Counted from the first letter of the stretch, positions 1 to 6,830 are shown. The stretch is DNA of 12,385 nucleotides from Syntrophorhabdus sp. (GCA_020724025.1 DYHU01000050.1:1-12385); one strand, 5' to 3'. A program made the numbers and translations. Notes: generated from the sequence alone by a model not told the origin.

Positions 1-264
1 GCCCCCGGCCTGCCTGGCTTTTGTTGATCCCAATCGCGCTTATTTAAGGCCTAGTACCGAATAAAAGTCAACCCTCTGCTTTGAATCAACCCTAAAAGAG
101 GGCAGGCGAAAGGCAGGGAGGCGCACAAGAACAATTAGGGATGGGATCCAATCCAGAATCTTTTAGATGGTTTGAAATGAGAACCTGTTCCCAATGGAAT
201 TACATGGAAAATAAGGGGAACGTTGAACGGTAACGGTAAAGATGCCCGTATCGTTAATAAAAGG
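1..264. other. Intergenic region with no convincing gene
   Basis: I see no protein or RNA gene that I can support here. The stretch holds two things. One is a 9-base inverted repeat, acggtaacg at 227-235 facing cgttaccgt at 294-302; the right arm lies in the possible small ORF next door. The other is a weak promoter-like pair at 41-71 on the minus strand. The plus-strand reading frame from 223 to 543 runs antisense through the 3' part of the lipoprotein gene and has no recognisable domain, so I treat it as a shadow. Confidence 0.5.
41..71 (-). promoter_or_regulatory. Weak sigma70-like promoter candidate reading out of the left edge
   Basis: On the minus strand TTGACT (complement of 66-71) is followed after 18-19 bases by TTAAAT/TAAATA (complement of 41-47). 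The -35 box is good, the spacer is slightly long and the -10 is only fair. It would serve a gene beyond the left edge. AT-rich intergenic DNA throws up such matches by chance. Confidence 0.2.
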
Positions 265-390
265 CTACGTTTGTCGTCTCTTAATTCTTTGCACGTTACC
301 GTAACCAATAACCGAAACGGGCTTCGTCACCTTTACCTTAATCCCATAACCTGGAATATTTTCGTGTTTCGAAGGTGGCCTTTCGGCCAT
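265..390 (-). CDS. Possible 41-residue small protein, unrecognised
   Basis: An ATG at 390, 11 bases after the stop of the upstream lipoprotein gene, opens a 41-codon frame ending in TAG. The peptide starts MAERPPSKHENIPG and its middle (IKVKVTKPVSVIGYG) alternates hydrophobic and polar residues like a beta strand; the end is basic (RIKRRQT). I recognise no family. Against it, there is no clear Shine-Dalgarno sequence, and a small GC hairpin at 376-389 covers the start codon. The same frame stays open for a further 30 or so codons after the TAG, so this could also be the remnant of a longer gene. Confidence 0.27.
   Translation of the reverse strand: MAERPPSKHENIPGYGIKVKVTKPVSVIGYGNVQRIKRRQT
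376..389 (-). other. Small GC hairpin with GAAA tetraloop after the lipoprotein gene
   Basis: Read on the minus strand this is TGGCC-GAAA-GGCCA, a 5-bp stem closed by a GNRA-type tetraloop, starting 12 bases past the lipoprotein stop codon. No run of T follows, so it is not a standard intrinsic terminator. It may stabilise the 3' end of the mRNA, or mask the ATG at 388-390. Confidence 0.4.
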
Positions 391-401
391 GACCAATTTA
401 T

Positions 402-965
402 TTATTTAGACTTTTTGTGCTCGATCTTTCCGGTGAGCCCACCAATCCAATCCATCACACTATCGATGACCGTAGGGCCTTTGACCGTCAGTTTTGTCTC
501 GGCTGTCAGTGGCGATAACATGCTGGTGACTTTCACCGTATAAACGCCCTTTGGAATGGGGAGCCGGCTGATCACAACCACAGGCTCGAACTTCTCATTG
601 GGGACGATATCCGCCCTTAAAATCTCCATGGCTTTGGTCAATTTGCTTATCGAAGATTTGCCCAACTCCGCCTTGAAAGTTCCATCCGGTTGAATCGGTG
701 CCTCGGCTACGATCGCTTTGGCTTCATTCGGTCCTAATAGAGTAATAAAAATGGAATCCCCCGGTTTAAATCCGGAGCCCTCAAAGACAACAATAGTGTC
801 CATTAATTTAGCGACTCCGAGACGGATCGAGCCGGGGTTCACAATGACCTGCGGACCGGTAACGGAGCGATCAAGTGTTTTAGGATTATTCGAACATCCC
901 AAGACAATGAGAAAAGAGAGCAGTACCATTAAACTCCCAAAACTCCATCTCTTCCGATGATCCAT
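402..965 (-). CDS. Small lipoprotein with IPT/TIG-like beta domain
   Basis: 187 residues. The N-terminus has basic residues (DHRKR), a hydrophobic segment at about 11-22 and a lipobox LIVLGC, so Cys24 should be lipidated and the protein anchored in a membrane facing the periplasm or exterior. The body (about 38-160) has the look of an IPT/TIG or Ig-like fold: 'VNPGSIRLG' near its start, then 'FEGSGFKPGDSIFITLLGP', and a closing strand 'PKGVYTVKVTS'. These modules usually mediate binding or structure and have no catalytic residues. The tail is lysine-rich. The ATG at 965 is preceded by a strong AAGGGGGGTT site (complement of 971-980). That site abuts the stop codon of the HEPN gene (980-982), so the two are probably co-transcribed and perhaps translationally coupled. 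A specific function cannot be assigned. Confidence 0.8.
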   Translation of the reverse strand: MDHRKRWSFGSLMVLLSFLIVLGCSNNPKTLDRSVTGPQVIVNPGSIRLGVAKLMDTIVVFEGSGFKPGDSIFITLLGPNEAKAIVAEAPIQPDGTFKAELGKSSISKLTKAMEILRADIVPNEKFEPVVVISRLPIPKGVYTVKVTSMLSPLTAETKLTVKGPTVIDSVMDWIGGLTGKIEHKKSK

Positions 966-979
966 TTTATAACCCCCCT

Positions 980-1420
980 TTACTTCTTATTGTCTCTGAT
1001 CCATTGAATCATTCTTTCAAGCAGCACCCGGATTTCTCCGATATGGTTTAGGCATATTTCGTGTAATTCATCCGGCGTAATTTCATGGTAAAAATGAACC
1101 ATACGATTCCGATAGCCCGCCATCTTTCTCATCCATTCGGCCTCGGTTCCGACAATCACTTTCTTTTCAGAAAGGCCTTTGGCAATCTCCTTATATTCCG
1201 TAGCAGGGAAAGCAAACCTCTTCGCAAGGATGTGACGGCCAATATCGAAGAGGGCTTCCAGTGATCGTCTCAGGTATGATTCCGCGGCCGCCACATGATG
1301 TTTATTTTGTAAAAATTCGGCCTTGTTTTCGATAGGGAGCTCCCTCAGGGCATCCGTCATTTCCAGCACCCAGGAGGCTCGTTGAGTAACAACACGCTCG
1401 CTAATATCGCCGGGAACCAT
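980..1420 (-). CDS. hepT: HepT-like HEPN ribonuclease toxin (DUF86 family)
   Basis: 146 residues, mostly helical, about the usual HepT length. The HEPN signature R-x4-H is present as R104-NRMV-H109 and extends to Y111 ('RNRMVHFY'), the R-x4-H-x-Y form of HepT. In characterised MntA/HepT pairs the Arg and His form the RNase active site. The Tyr is AMPylated by the partner nucleotidyltransferase, which silences the toxin; carrying this over to the present protein is inference. Upstream, 'AAAESYLRRSLEALFDIGRHIL' (44-65) matches the family's first long helices. The ATG is one base after the stop of the nucleotidyltransferase gene, the compact antitoxin-toxin arrangement expected for the pair. A non-toxin HEPN role cannot be excluded. 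Confidence 0.85.
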   Translation of the reverse strand: MVPGDISERVVTQRASWVLEMTDALRELPIENKAEFLQNKHHVAAAESYLRRSLEALFDIGRHILAKRFAFPATEYKEIAKGLSEKKVIVGTEAEWMRKMAGYRNRMVHFYHEITPDELHEICLNHIGEIRVLLERMIQWIRDNKK

Positions 1421-1421
1421 G

Positions 1422-1856
1422 CTATGTGCCCAAGATCATTTCCTGTCTGATGCGTTCATAAGGGATGAGTTCTGCCGCTCTTCTCATGATATAGAGTTGA
1501 TATTCCGCTTCATACGTTGCATCCTGTTTGTAAAGAACTTCTCCTGAAACAATTTCAAGAGCCAAGAAAATGGGAGCTTCGGGGATAACGACCACATCGA
1601 CTCGAGGTAGATCGAAAAGGTCCTCAAAGAATATGGCAATTTCCACCTTTTCCTCTACGGTGAGAGGTCTTTCAGGTTTTATTCCAATATCAAGATCAGA
1701 TGATGTCAAAGGGAAACGCTCTACCCTGCCCTCAATCAGATCGAGGGCGTCTTTCGCTCTGCTGCCAAAGGCGTAGATAATCTGGAGGTGATATTGAGTT
1801 GCAATCTGGATAATTTGATCTTTCATCTTCTTTCCACTTTGAGCATCCATGGACAT
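1422..1856 (-). CDS. mntA: MntA-like nucleotidyltransferase (antitoxin of HepT)
   Basis: 144 residues from the ATG at 1856. It shows the minimal nucleotidyltransferase fold: 'YAFGSRAKD' with G31-S32, the metal-binding pair D54-L-D56 in 'SSDLDIG', and a third Asp, D87, in 'RVDVVVIP'. In the known system this enzyme transfers AMP to the toxin's tyrosine. There are 21 residues between GS and DxD, about twice the usual ten, so there is an insertion (about 39-51) in the active-site loop. The frame is open back to an ATG at 1994, overlapping the end of the gcvT-glyA fusion. I prefer 1856 because GGTGGTGG lies just upstream, the domain starts a few residues later and the length fits the family. The adjacent HEPN gene makes the assignment firm. 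Confidence 0.82.
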   Translation of the reverse strand: MSMDAQSGKKMKDQIIQIATQYHLQIIYAFGSRAKDALDLIEGRVERFPLTSSDLDIGIKPERPLTVEEKVEIAIFFEDLFDLPRVDVVVIPEAPIFLALEIVSGEVLYKQDATYEAEYQLYIMRRAAELIPYERIRQEMILGT

Positions 1857-1894
1857 TCTACCACCACCAATATTTTTGTCAAACCCATTACCGG

Positions 1895-1920
1895 AGATTT
1901 CTGGAAAAGCCCAGAAATCT
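1895..1920 (-). promoter_or_regulatory. Perfect 10-bp hairpin between the gcvT-glyA fusion and mntA
   Basis: agatttctgg (1895-1904) and ccagaaatct (1911-1920) are perfect reverse complements around a 6-base loop. The element lies in the 121-base leader between the fusion's stop codon and the preferred mntA start. A shorter pair, agagct at 1954-1959 and agctct at 1974-1979, lies beside it. No T-tract follows on either strand, so a classic terminator is unlikely. An operator for toxin-antitoxin autoregulation, or an mRNA processing site, are possibilities. Confidence 0.4.
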
Positions 1921-1977
1921 GTGTAATCCTCTTTTAAAATCAATGGAATCAAGAGAGCTTCAAAATTTTTCAGAGCT

Positions 1978-4692
1978 CTACCGAATCGCTTCAACGAGTT
2001 GATTTACCAATGAAGCAGCTTCTGTCTCAGATAGGCAATATTTCATCTCCGTAAATCTCTTTCGGAACTGAACAATCTCTTTCGCCACGGATCGGTCATG
2101 AAGGATAACCTGGCTCATATATTCTGCCAGTTGAGCAAAGTCATTTTCCTTCATTCCGAACCGGGTCATCTCCTGAACTCCCATCCTCAAACAACTGGCC
2201 GCGGTGAAGGCCTCGTCATCCGGAGCGGCCTGATAGTTGACGATGATGTTGTTCTCCTCCAGTCGTTCAGCAATCACGGGTCCCTTTCCATAACCCACTC
2301 TGACAATCACCTGATGAGTCTCTGTATATCCAAGTCGGGAGTCTCCCTCCACGGTTAGTCCTTGCTCTTTCAAGAAGCCTGCAAAGGCTTTGGCATTGGA
2401 GATGACCGCTTTCTGATATTCCGATTTAAAGGCGTTCATCTCATAGGCCGCCATGAGCAGTCCTAAAAGTGTTCCGAGATGATGGTTGCTCACACTTCCG
2501 GGGAAGACCCTGCGGACAATGGCTTCCCAGAGGTCCTCGTATTCTGTCCCTTCTCCCATATTACTTCCGATGACCCCTCTCTGGGGACCGAAAAAGGTTT
2601 TATGAGTGGAACCGGTGACGATATCCGCTCCCTCCTTAAATGGCTCCTGAAAATAGGGCCCGATCAATCCCAATACATGGGCCATGTCATAATGGATGAT
2701 TGGCCTGGGTTTAATATTGGATGCCATTTGAGCAATCTCCTTGAGAGGCTCCTTGTAAATCACCATGCTCTTCCCCAGGATGATCAATTCAGGTTTATGT
2801 ATTTCCAGGAGTTCTTCTGCCTTTGAGAGATCGATCTGATAGAGATCCTCTTTCATCACCGGAAAAGGAACAACGGACGGCCTCTCCGTCAAAGGGTCGA
2901 TGGCTATAAAATCCCTCAGGGCACCCATGGGTTGTGCGCTGAGATGGCCTCCTCTTCCGAGATGATGATTCATGACCTTTCTGATTCTTCGGGGTTCGCT
3001 TTTCCTGTCGAGTCGGTTGAGGTAATCCACCAGACCGCTGAAGACAACCGCGTTGGCCATCTGGCCGCTGATCACCCTCGCCTCCACTTCAGAACACCCC
3101 AGGAAGCTTCGCATCTCATCTCCGAGAAAGGCCTCTACCTCTTCGATCAACTTCGTCCCCTGATAATAGAAGATATCCTTCTCCCCAAGGGCTTTGACGA
3201 CACGGTGCTCCGCATACCGATGGGATGGATCCATGATGGTGAGGAGCCTGACCAGGGTGGAAGGGGTCTGCTCCGAAGGAATCAGGTTAATGGCCTCTCT
3301 CTGTCTCCAATGAGTATTTTTTATCGCCCGCTCGATCAGCTTTTTAGCCGAATCTTTTAACTCTCTGGCCGGTTCATGCCTTTTTAGGATCTTTTCCTGA
3401 AAAAGGATGGGCCGGGCATAGGGTGGGGCTTCTCCGGACAAATGCTTTTCCACAACGACCCCTTCAATGGTCTTCCCCCTCTGCTGAATCTCTATCCTCT
3501 GCCCCTCTTCCAAATCGGAATCGATATAGGCTAATGCAATGGCCCTCATCCCTTTTTCTTCAGTGGGTTTTGACAGGATCCCTTCATCAGAAAAAATCCA
3601 GTAGGGAACCATGGTCCCGCTCGTCACATACCCCGTCTTCTTTCCATTCACAAAGACTTCATAGCCTTGCCTGGCTATCGCCTGTCCGCCCTGCCTTCCG
3701 ACGATCGCAATGGGGACAACCCGTCTGGGAATGGTCTGCTTCTCTCTTGGCGGCAGGGGAATTCCATCCGTCCTCGCTTTCAATTCTTCAAATTGTCGCC
3801 TCAGGGCCTCCCTTCCGATGAAATCTCCTTTCAAAGGAGAAAAACTGACCGCCAATCCTGCTGAATAAACTGCATAGATGGGGATCTCCTTTCCCTCTTG
3901 ATCGAGTCCCAATTCATGACCATACAGGGGAAAACCGGCTTCCGTCCTCAGGGTGTCCCTTGCACCTAATCCTACGGGGACAATCCCTTCCTTCCCCCCA
4001 ACGGCAAGGATCGCTTCCCATATCATCCTCATCTTCTCTCTCTCGGAAAAGAGTTCGAAGCAGATAGGCTCTCCCGTATATCCGGTTCTTGAGATGGTGA
4101 CAGCGACCCTGACCCCCTCGATCTCGCAAACCCTTAAACGATTCCTCCAGGGATCAGGAAGTTTTGAATGACTTTCGATAACAATCTTTTCTAACACCCT
4201 CTTGGTCATGGGCCCCTGAAGGGCAATCATGCCCATCTCGCTACTCTTGTCCTCGATGGTAAGGCCTTTAAATCGTTTCCGGTGGTCCATCAACCAATTC
4301 CAGTCATTCTCTTTATTGGCGGCATTGACCACGAGAAGGTATCTCGATTCAGAAGGGAGATTTCCTTCGTCCAGCCTGTAGAGATAAGCATCATCAATGG
4401 CTCCGCCCCATTCATTCTGTATCAGGGTATATTGGGCCATGCCGTGCTCAAGGCCTAAAACATTGTTCGTCAATACATACTGTAAAAAGGGAATGGACTC
4501 TTCTCCGTAAATTAAGAAACGTCCCATGTGGGAGATATCGAAAAGACCTCCGTATTTCCTTGTGCTTAGATGCTCTTCGAGTATACCCCTTTGATACGTG
4601 ACAGGCATCTCCCAGCCGGCAAACTCCACCATCTGCGCCCCATTCTCCTTATGCCAAGAATAGAGCGGGGTGTGTTTTAAATCTTTTGACAT
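1978..4692 (-). CDS. GcvT aminomethyltransferase fused to SHMT-like PLP enzyme
   Basis: 904 residues in one open frame. Residues about 5-430 are a complete GcvT (T protein). They include 'GGAIDDAYLYR' with the catalytic Asp at D100/D101, 'SRTGYTGE' (201-208), 'GLGARDTLRTEAGFPLYGHE' (241-260), and a C-terminal barrel with a roughly 20-residue insertion near 362-380. T protein takes the aminomethyl group from the H protein to give 5,10-methylene-THF and ammonia. After a link of about 10 residues, 440-880 resembles serine hydroxymethyltransferase: 'PSEQ' S473, 'RYAEH' Y493/E495, 'SGQMAN' (542-547), D669-x2-H672, PLP lysine K698 in 'STHKTFFGP', and R836 in 'CLRMG'. Spacings S-E (22), D-H (3) and H-K (26) equal those I recall for E. 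coli GlyA. A short helical tail ends the protein. The half is divergent: Arg580 sits where the PLP-stacking His is expected. The start is fixed by AGAGGAG seven bases before the ATG. Substrate channelling is inference. Confidence 0.9.
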   Translation of the reverse strand: MSKDLKHTPLYSWHKENGAQMVEFAGWEMPVTYQRGILEEHLSTRKYGGLFDISHMGRFLIYGEESIPFLQYVLTNNVLGLEHGMAQYTLIQNEWGGAIDDAYLYRLDEGNLPSESRYLLVVNAANKENDWNWLMDHRKRFKGLTIEDKSSEMGMIALQGPMTKRVLEKIVIESHSKLPDPWRNRLRVCEIEGVRVAVTISRTGYTGEPICFELFSEREKMRMIWEAILAVGGKEGIVPVGLGARDTLRTEAGFPLYGHELGLDQEGKEIPIYAVYSAGLAVSFSPLKGDFIGREALRRQFEELKARTDGIPLPPREKQTIPRRVVPIAIVGRQGGQAIARQGYEVFVNGKKTGYVTSGTMVPYWIFSDEGILSKPTEEKGMRAIALAYIDSDLEEGQRIEIQQRGKTIEGVVVEKHLSGEAPPYARPILFQEKILKRHEPARELKDSAKKLIERAIKNTHWRQREAINLIPSEQTPSTLVRLLTIMDPSHRYAEHRVVKALGEKDIFYYQGTKLIEEVEAFLGDEMRSFLGCSEVEARVISGQMANAVVFSGLVDYLNRLDRKSEPRRIRKVMNHHLGRGGHLSAQPMGALRDFIAIDPLTERPSVVPFPVMKEDLYQIDLSKAEELLEIHKPELIILGKSMVIYKEPLKEIAQMASNIKPRPIIHYDMAHVLGLIGPYFQEPFKEGADIVTGSTHKTFFGPQRGVIGSNMGEGTEYEDLWEAIVRRVFPGSVSNHHLGTLLGLLMAAYEMNAFKSEYQKAVISNAKAFAGFLKEQGLTVEGDSRLGYTETHQVIVRVGYGKGPVIAERLEENNIIVNYQAAPDDEAFTAASCLRMGVQEMTRFGMKENDFAQLAEYMSQVILHDRSVAKEIVQFRKRFTEMKYCLSETEAASLVNQLVEAIR

Positions 4693-4712
4693 TGGTTAAC
4701 TCCTCTTAAGGG

Positions 4713-5141
4713 TCATTTGATATAGTAGCCGGAAACTCTCCATTTTCCATCTTTGTCTAACATGGGAGTCACCGTTTCGACGGCTGACTTCTTGTTCTCG
4801 AAACTGGTTTCATATTGTATGACCACATATTCCCCATCGGGTGCGCCCGGTAGGGTTTGGGTATATTGTTTCGACTTCAGTTTTCTCACCCCCACTTTCC
4901 CGAGGGGGAACCTAAAAGCCTTCAATGAATATTGCCACTGTTCTTTTGTGACAGCGTTTTTAAAAAATGCCGCTGCCTCGTTCCAGCTTTCAACATAATT
5001 TTCCCCATCCACGAATGACAACCATGTACCAGCTGCCGTGGTGGCGGCTTTCTGAGCCACCTCATTGGCGTATAGCGACCCCATAGAGAAAAGGATACTT
5101 AAGATTGTCAATGATAAAACCAAACCTGTTCTTGCTTTCAT
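4713..5141 (-). CDS. Secreted DUF4019-like protein
   Basis: 142 residues. A signal peptide is clear (basic MKAR, hydrophobic 6-20, SLYA before a likely cleavage after A25), so the mature protein should be periplasmic or exported. The mature part matches the DUF4019 pattern I know: W40, D45, Y49 and 'SWNEAA' early, then 'KEQWQ' with W69, 'RFPLGKVG' (77-84), 'TLPGAPDGEYVVIQY' (96-110), and a final 'DGKWRVSGYYI' (131-141). The family looks like a small alpha+beta (NTF2/SnoaL-like) fold; no function is known to me. The ATG is preceded by AGGAGAGGAG. It follows the membrane-protein gene by 31 bases and precedes the gcvT-glyA fusion by 20, so it is likely in the same transcript as both. Confidence 0.75.
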   Translation of the reverse strand: MKARTGLVLSLTILSILFSMGSLYANEVAQKAATTAAGTWLSFVDGENYVESWNEAAAFFKNAVTKEQWQYSLKAFRFPLGKVGVRKLKSKQYTQTLPGAPDGEYVVIQYETSFENKKSAVETVTPMLDKDGKWRVSGYYIK

Positions 5142-5172
5142 AGACAGCTCCTCTCCTGTTTATTAGAGATCG

Positions 5173-5592
5173 TTACACGGAAAGCTCCAAATTCTCACTT
5201 GGATAAAACAGCGCTTTCACCGATGGCCGCATGAGCACAACGATTGTAAATACTCCAAGGATCGTCCCAAAGGGCATGAAGAGGCAGTTCAAACTGGCAA
5301 TGACCAAACAAAAAATATAGTGCTTATATTTAGCAATATACCGGCCAGCCAGGATCACGCAAACAGCAAAGGCTAAGCCCACCAGCATAAATCCTCCGCC
5401 GATGATGATAAAAATCCATCCCAAAAAGAACGGTGGAGGGGGTCCCGAACCTGCAAAGCGGTTGGGAATCATAAGGAACAGGACTCCCAAAATGAGGTAA
5501 ATAATTGGGAAAAAAGAGAACAATGCGGCAATTCCTCCAACAATGTAATGGAAAATCGATAACAGATTAAGGTGTTCCTGATCCTGATTCAT
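5173..5592 (-). CDS. Small conserved inner-membrane protein, function unknown
   Basis: 139 residues from the ATG at 5592, which has GGGGG eight bases upstream. The frame stays open to 5649, but that extension has no better ribosome site. There are three long hydrophobic stretches: about 10-42 (with a Phe-Phe-Pro break at 27-29, so possibly two helices), 55-84 and 92-120. A Gly/Pro-rich loop 'GSGPPPP' separates the first two. The text 'HLNLLSIFHYIVGGIAALF' and 'CLFMPFGTILGVFTIVVL' resembles a widespread uncharacterised bacterial membrane family that I recognise by pattern but cannot name with certainty. There are no catalytic-looking residues. It probably shares a transcript with the downstream DUF4019 gene. 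Confidence 0.7.
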   Translation of the reverse strand: MNQDQEHLNLLSIFHYIVGGIAALFSFFPIIYLILGVLFLMIPNRFAGSGPPPPFFLGWIFIIIGGGFMLVGLAFAVCVILAGRYIAKYKHYIFCLVIASLNCLFMPFGTILGVFTIVVLMRPSVKALFYPSENLELSV

Positions 5593-5619
5593 CGCTTTTT
5601 CCCCCATAGATATCCTTGA

Positions 5620-5649
5620 ATAATAAATTTCCAAACTCTTAATTCTCAA
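5620..5649 (-). promoter_or_regulatory. Candidate sigma70-like promoter before the small membrane protein gene
   Basis: On the minus strand TTGAGA (complement of 5644-5649) and TATTAT (complement of 5620-5625) are separated by 18 bases. The -10 box ends 27 bases before the chosen ATG. It could start a transcript running through the DUF4019 gene into the gcvT-glyA fusion. The surrounding DNA is AT-rich, so chance is a serious alternative. Confidence 0.3.
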
Positions 5650-5684
5650 TTAATAATTCTCACTTCCCATTTCCCATTTCCTAT
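5641..5684. repeat. Short direct repeats in the patatin/membrane-protein gap
   Basis: aattctca occurs at 5641-5648 and again at 5655-5662. It is followed by three tandem 7-mers, ttcccat (5664-5670), ttcccat (5671-5677) and ttcctat (5678-5684). This is low-complexity intergenic sequence in the gap just after the patatin stop codon. Its role is unknown. Confidence 0.6.
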
Positions 5685-5690
5685 TTATTT

Positions 5691-6632
5691 TTACTCCAGT
5701 CTTCCTTCCAGTCGGAGTTGGGTGATAATCTCCAGGATTCTGGGCATGACTTCGATGGTCGCCTTCTCGCCCTCCAAAATCGCTTCATGCCTCTTCGAAA
5801 AATCGGCGGATCCGATATGGCCCGCCTTGGGCCGGATCACCACATCGGCCTGAGAGAGTTGAATAGCGGCAAGTTTCGAATACATAATGTTGATCGACTG
5901 GAGAAGAGTTTCAATCGTATTACCGGGAGGAGTCCGTTCCGTACTTGCCGAAATATCCACGGCGATAACCACATCCGCCCCCAACCGTTTTGCCGCCTCC
6001 ACCGCCACAGGGCTGACCACGCCCCCATCGACGTAGACCTTATCTCCTATTTTGACAGGTCTGAAAACACCCGGGATGGAGCAACTCGCCCTCACGGCCT
6101 GTCCTGTATTTCCTCTGCCGAAAACGGTCTCCTGGCCGCTCTGAATCTCTGTGGCGACGGCATAAAAAGGAATCTTCAGTTTTTCCATTGGCGTATTCTT
6201 CAATGTCTTATTGACAAACTCCTCCAGTTTCTCCCCTTTGATAAATCCATTGTCCGGGATGGTGAGGTCCACAATATCCTTCTGTTCGATGGAGAATGAT
6301 AATTTCTGAAGCTCAAAAGCATTGAGCCCATAGGCATAGATGCTTCCTACCACACTGCCCACGCTCGTCCCGACGATCATATGAACTGGGATTTTATTTG
6401 CTTCAAGGATTTTGAGCACTCCGACATGGGCAAAACCCTTCGACGCTCCTGCCCCTAAAACCAGGGCGATCTTGGCCGGCTTTGGCGGCGGCTGGACCGG
6501 AGGTTGAACAACCGGTGGAGGTTGAGCCTCCTTCAGGGTGCAGGATGTGATTAGCAATAATATAAAAACAATGCAAAATATTTTAGAAAGGAAAACTTTA
6601 TTTCTCTTCATTTTTTCATCCCTGATTTCCAT
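5691..6632 (-). CDS. Patatin-like phospholipase lipoprotein (RssA/NTE type)
   Basis: 313 residues from the ATG at 6632, chosen because GGAG lies six bases upstream. A TTG at 6668 and an ATG at 6611 in the same frame have poorer sites. The N-terminus is a lipoprotein signal: basic, hydrophobic, then LLITSC with Cys31. A proline-rich linker (about 38-52) follows, which would hold the enzyme off the membrane. The patatin domain shows the glycine-rich oxyanion loop 'GAGASKG' (60-66), the nucleophile S90 in 'GTSVGS', and the dyad Asp D202 in 'VDGG'. Such enzymes hydrolyse acyl esters of phospholipids. The oxyanion loop has Lys where many relatives have Arg. It is probably the first gene of its transcript, with a candidate promoter upstream. 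It has no evident link to glycine metabolism. Confidence 0.87.
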   Translation of the reverse strand: MEIRDEKMKRNKVFLSKIFCIVFILLLITSCTLKEAQPPPVVQPPVQPPPKPAKIALVLGAGASKGFAHVGVLKILEANKIPVHMIVGTSVGSVVGSIYAYGLNAFELQKLSFSIEQKDIVDLTIPDNGFIKGEKLEEFVNKTLKNTPMEKLKIPFYAVATEIQSGQETVFGRGNTGQAVRASCSIPGVFRPVKIGDKVYVDGGVVSPVAVEAAKRLGADVVIAVDISASTERTPPGNTIETLLQSINIMYSKLAAIQLSQADVVIRPKAGHIGSADFSKRHEAILEGEKATIEVMPRILEIITQLRLEGRLE

Positions 6633-6802
6633 TGTTTTCTCCGGCCAAAATTTCCTCAAATCTTTCAAACTCCTCTAAAACCATCATAGAATCAGCTGCC
6701 ACCATCGTTGACTCTGTAAGTAACTGCTTCTTAAGGAATTCCCTTTAAATGAGTAGAAAGTTCTTGGCCATTAGGTGCTCTTTCAACGGTATCAATTTTA
6801 GC

Positions 6803-6830
6803 AATATACCACTATTGGCTGTTTTATCAA
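6803..6830 (-). promoter_or_regulatory. Candidate sigma70-like promoter of the patatin operon
   Basis: On the minus strand TTGATA (complement of 6825-6830), a 16-base spacer, then TATATT (complement of 6803-6808). It sits in the 215-base gap between lipA and the patatin gene, about 170 bases before the patatin start. The boxes are close to consensus. If used, the patatin, membrane, DUF4019 and gcvT-glyA genes can be expressed separately from the gcvP-lip block. I see no terminator after lipA. Confidence 0.4.

Noticed and set aside
376..389. Intrinsic terminator after the lipoprotein gene
   Set aside because: The stem is only 5 bp and no T-run follows on the minus strand.
223..543. Plus-strand 106-codon reading frame
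   Set aside because: Its second half is antisense to the lipoprotein gene, it has no recognisable domain or convincing ribosome site, and all solid genes are on the other strand.
1895..1920. Intrinsic terminator after the gcvT-glyA fusion
   Set aside because: The stem is perfect but there is no T-tract on either strand.
1857..1994. 46-residue N-terminal extension of the nucleotidyltransferase
   Set aside because: It overlaps the end of the fusion gene, spans a perfect hairpin and makes the protein longer than the family. The ATG at 1856 has a better upstream site.
5142..5172. Separate regulatory element before the DUF4019 gene
   Set aside because: The 31-base gap holds only the ribosome-binding site; no further structure is visible.
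5718..6299. Long plus-strand frame of 193 codons (and similar ones at 2932-3360 and 8336-8929)
   Set aside because: These are antisense shadows of the patatin, SHMT-like and lpdA genes, whose motifs are unambiguous on the minus strand.
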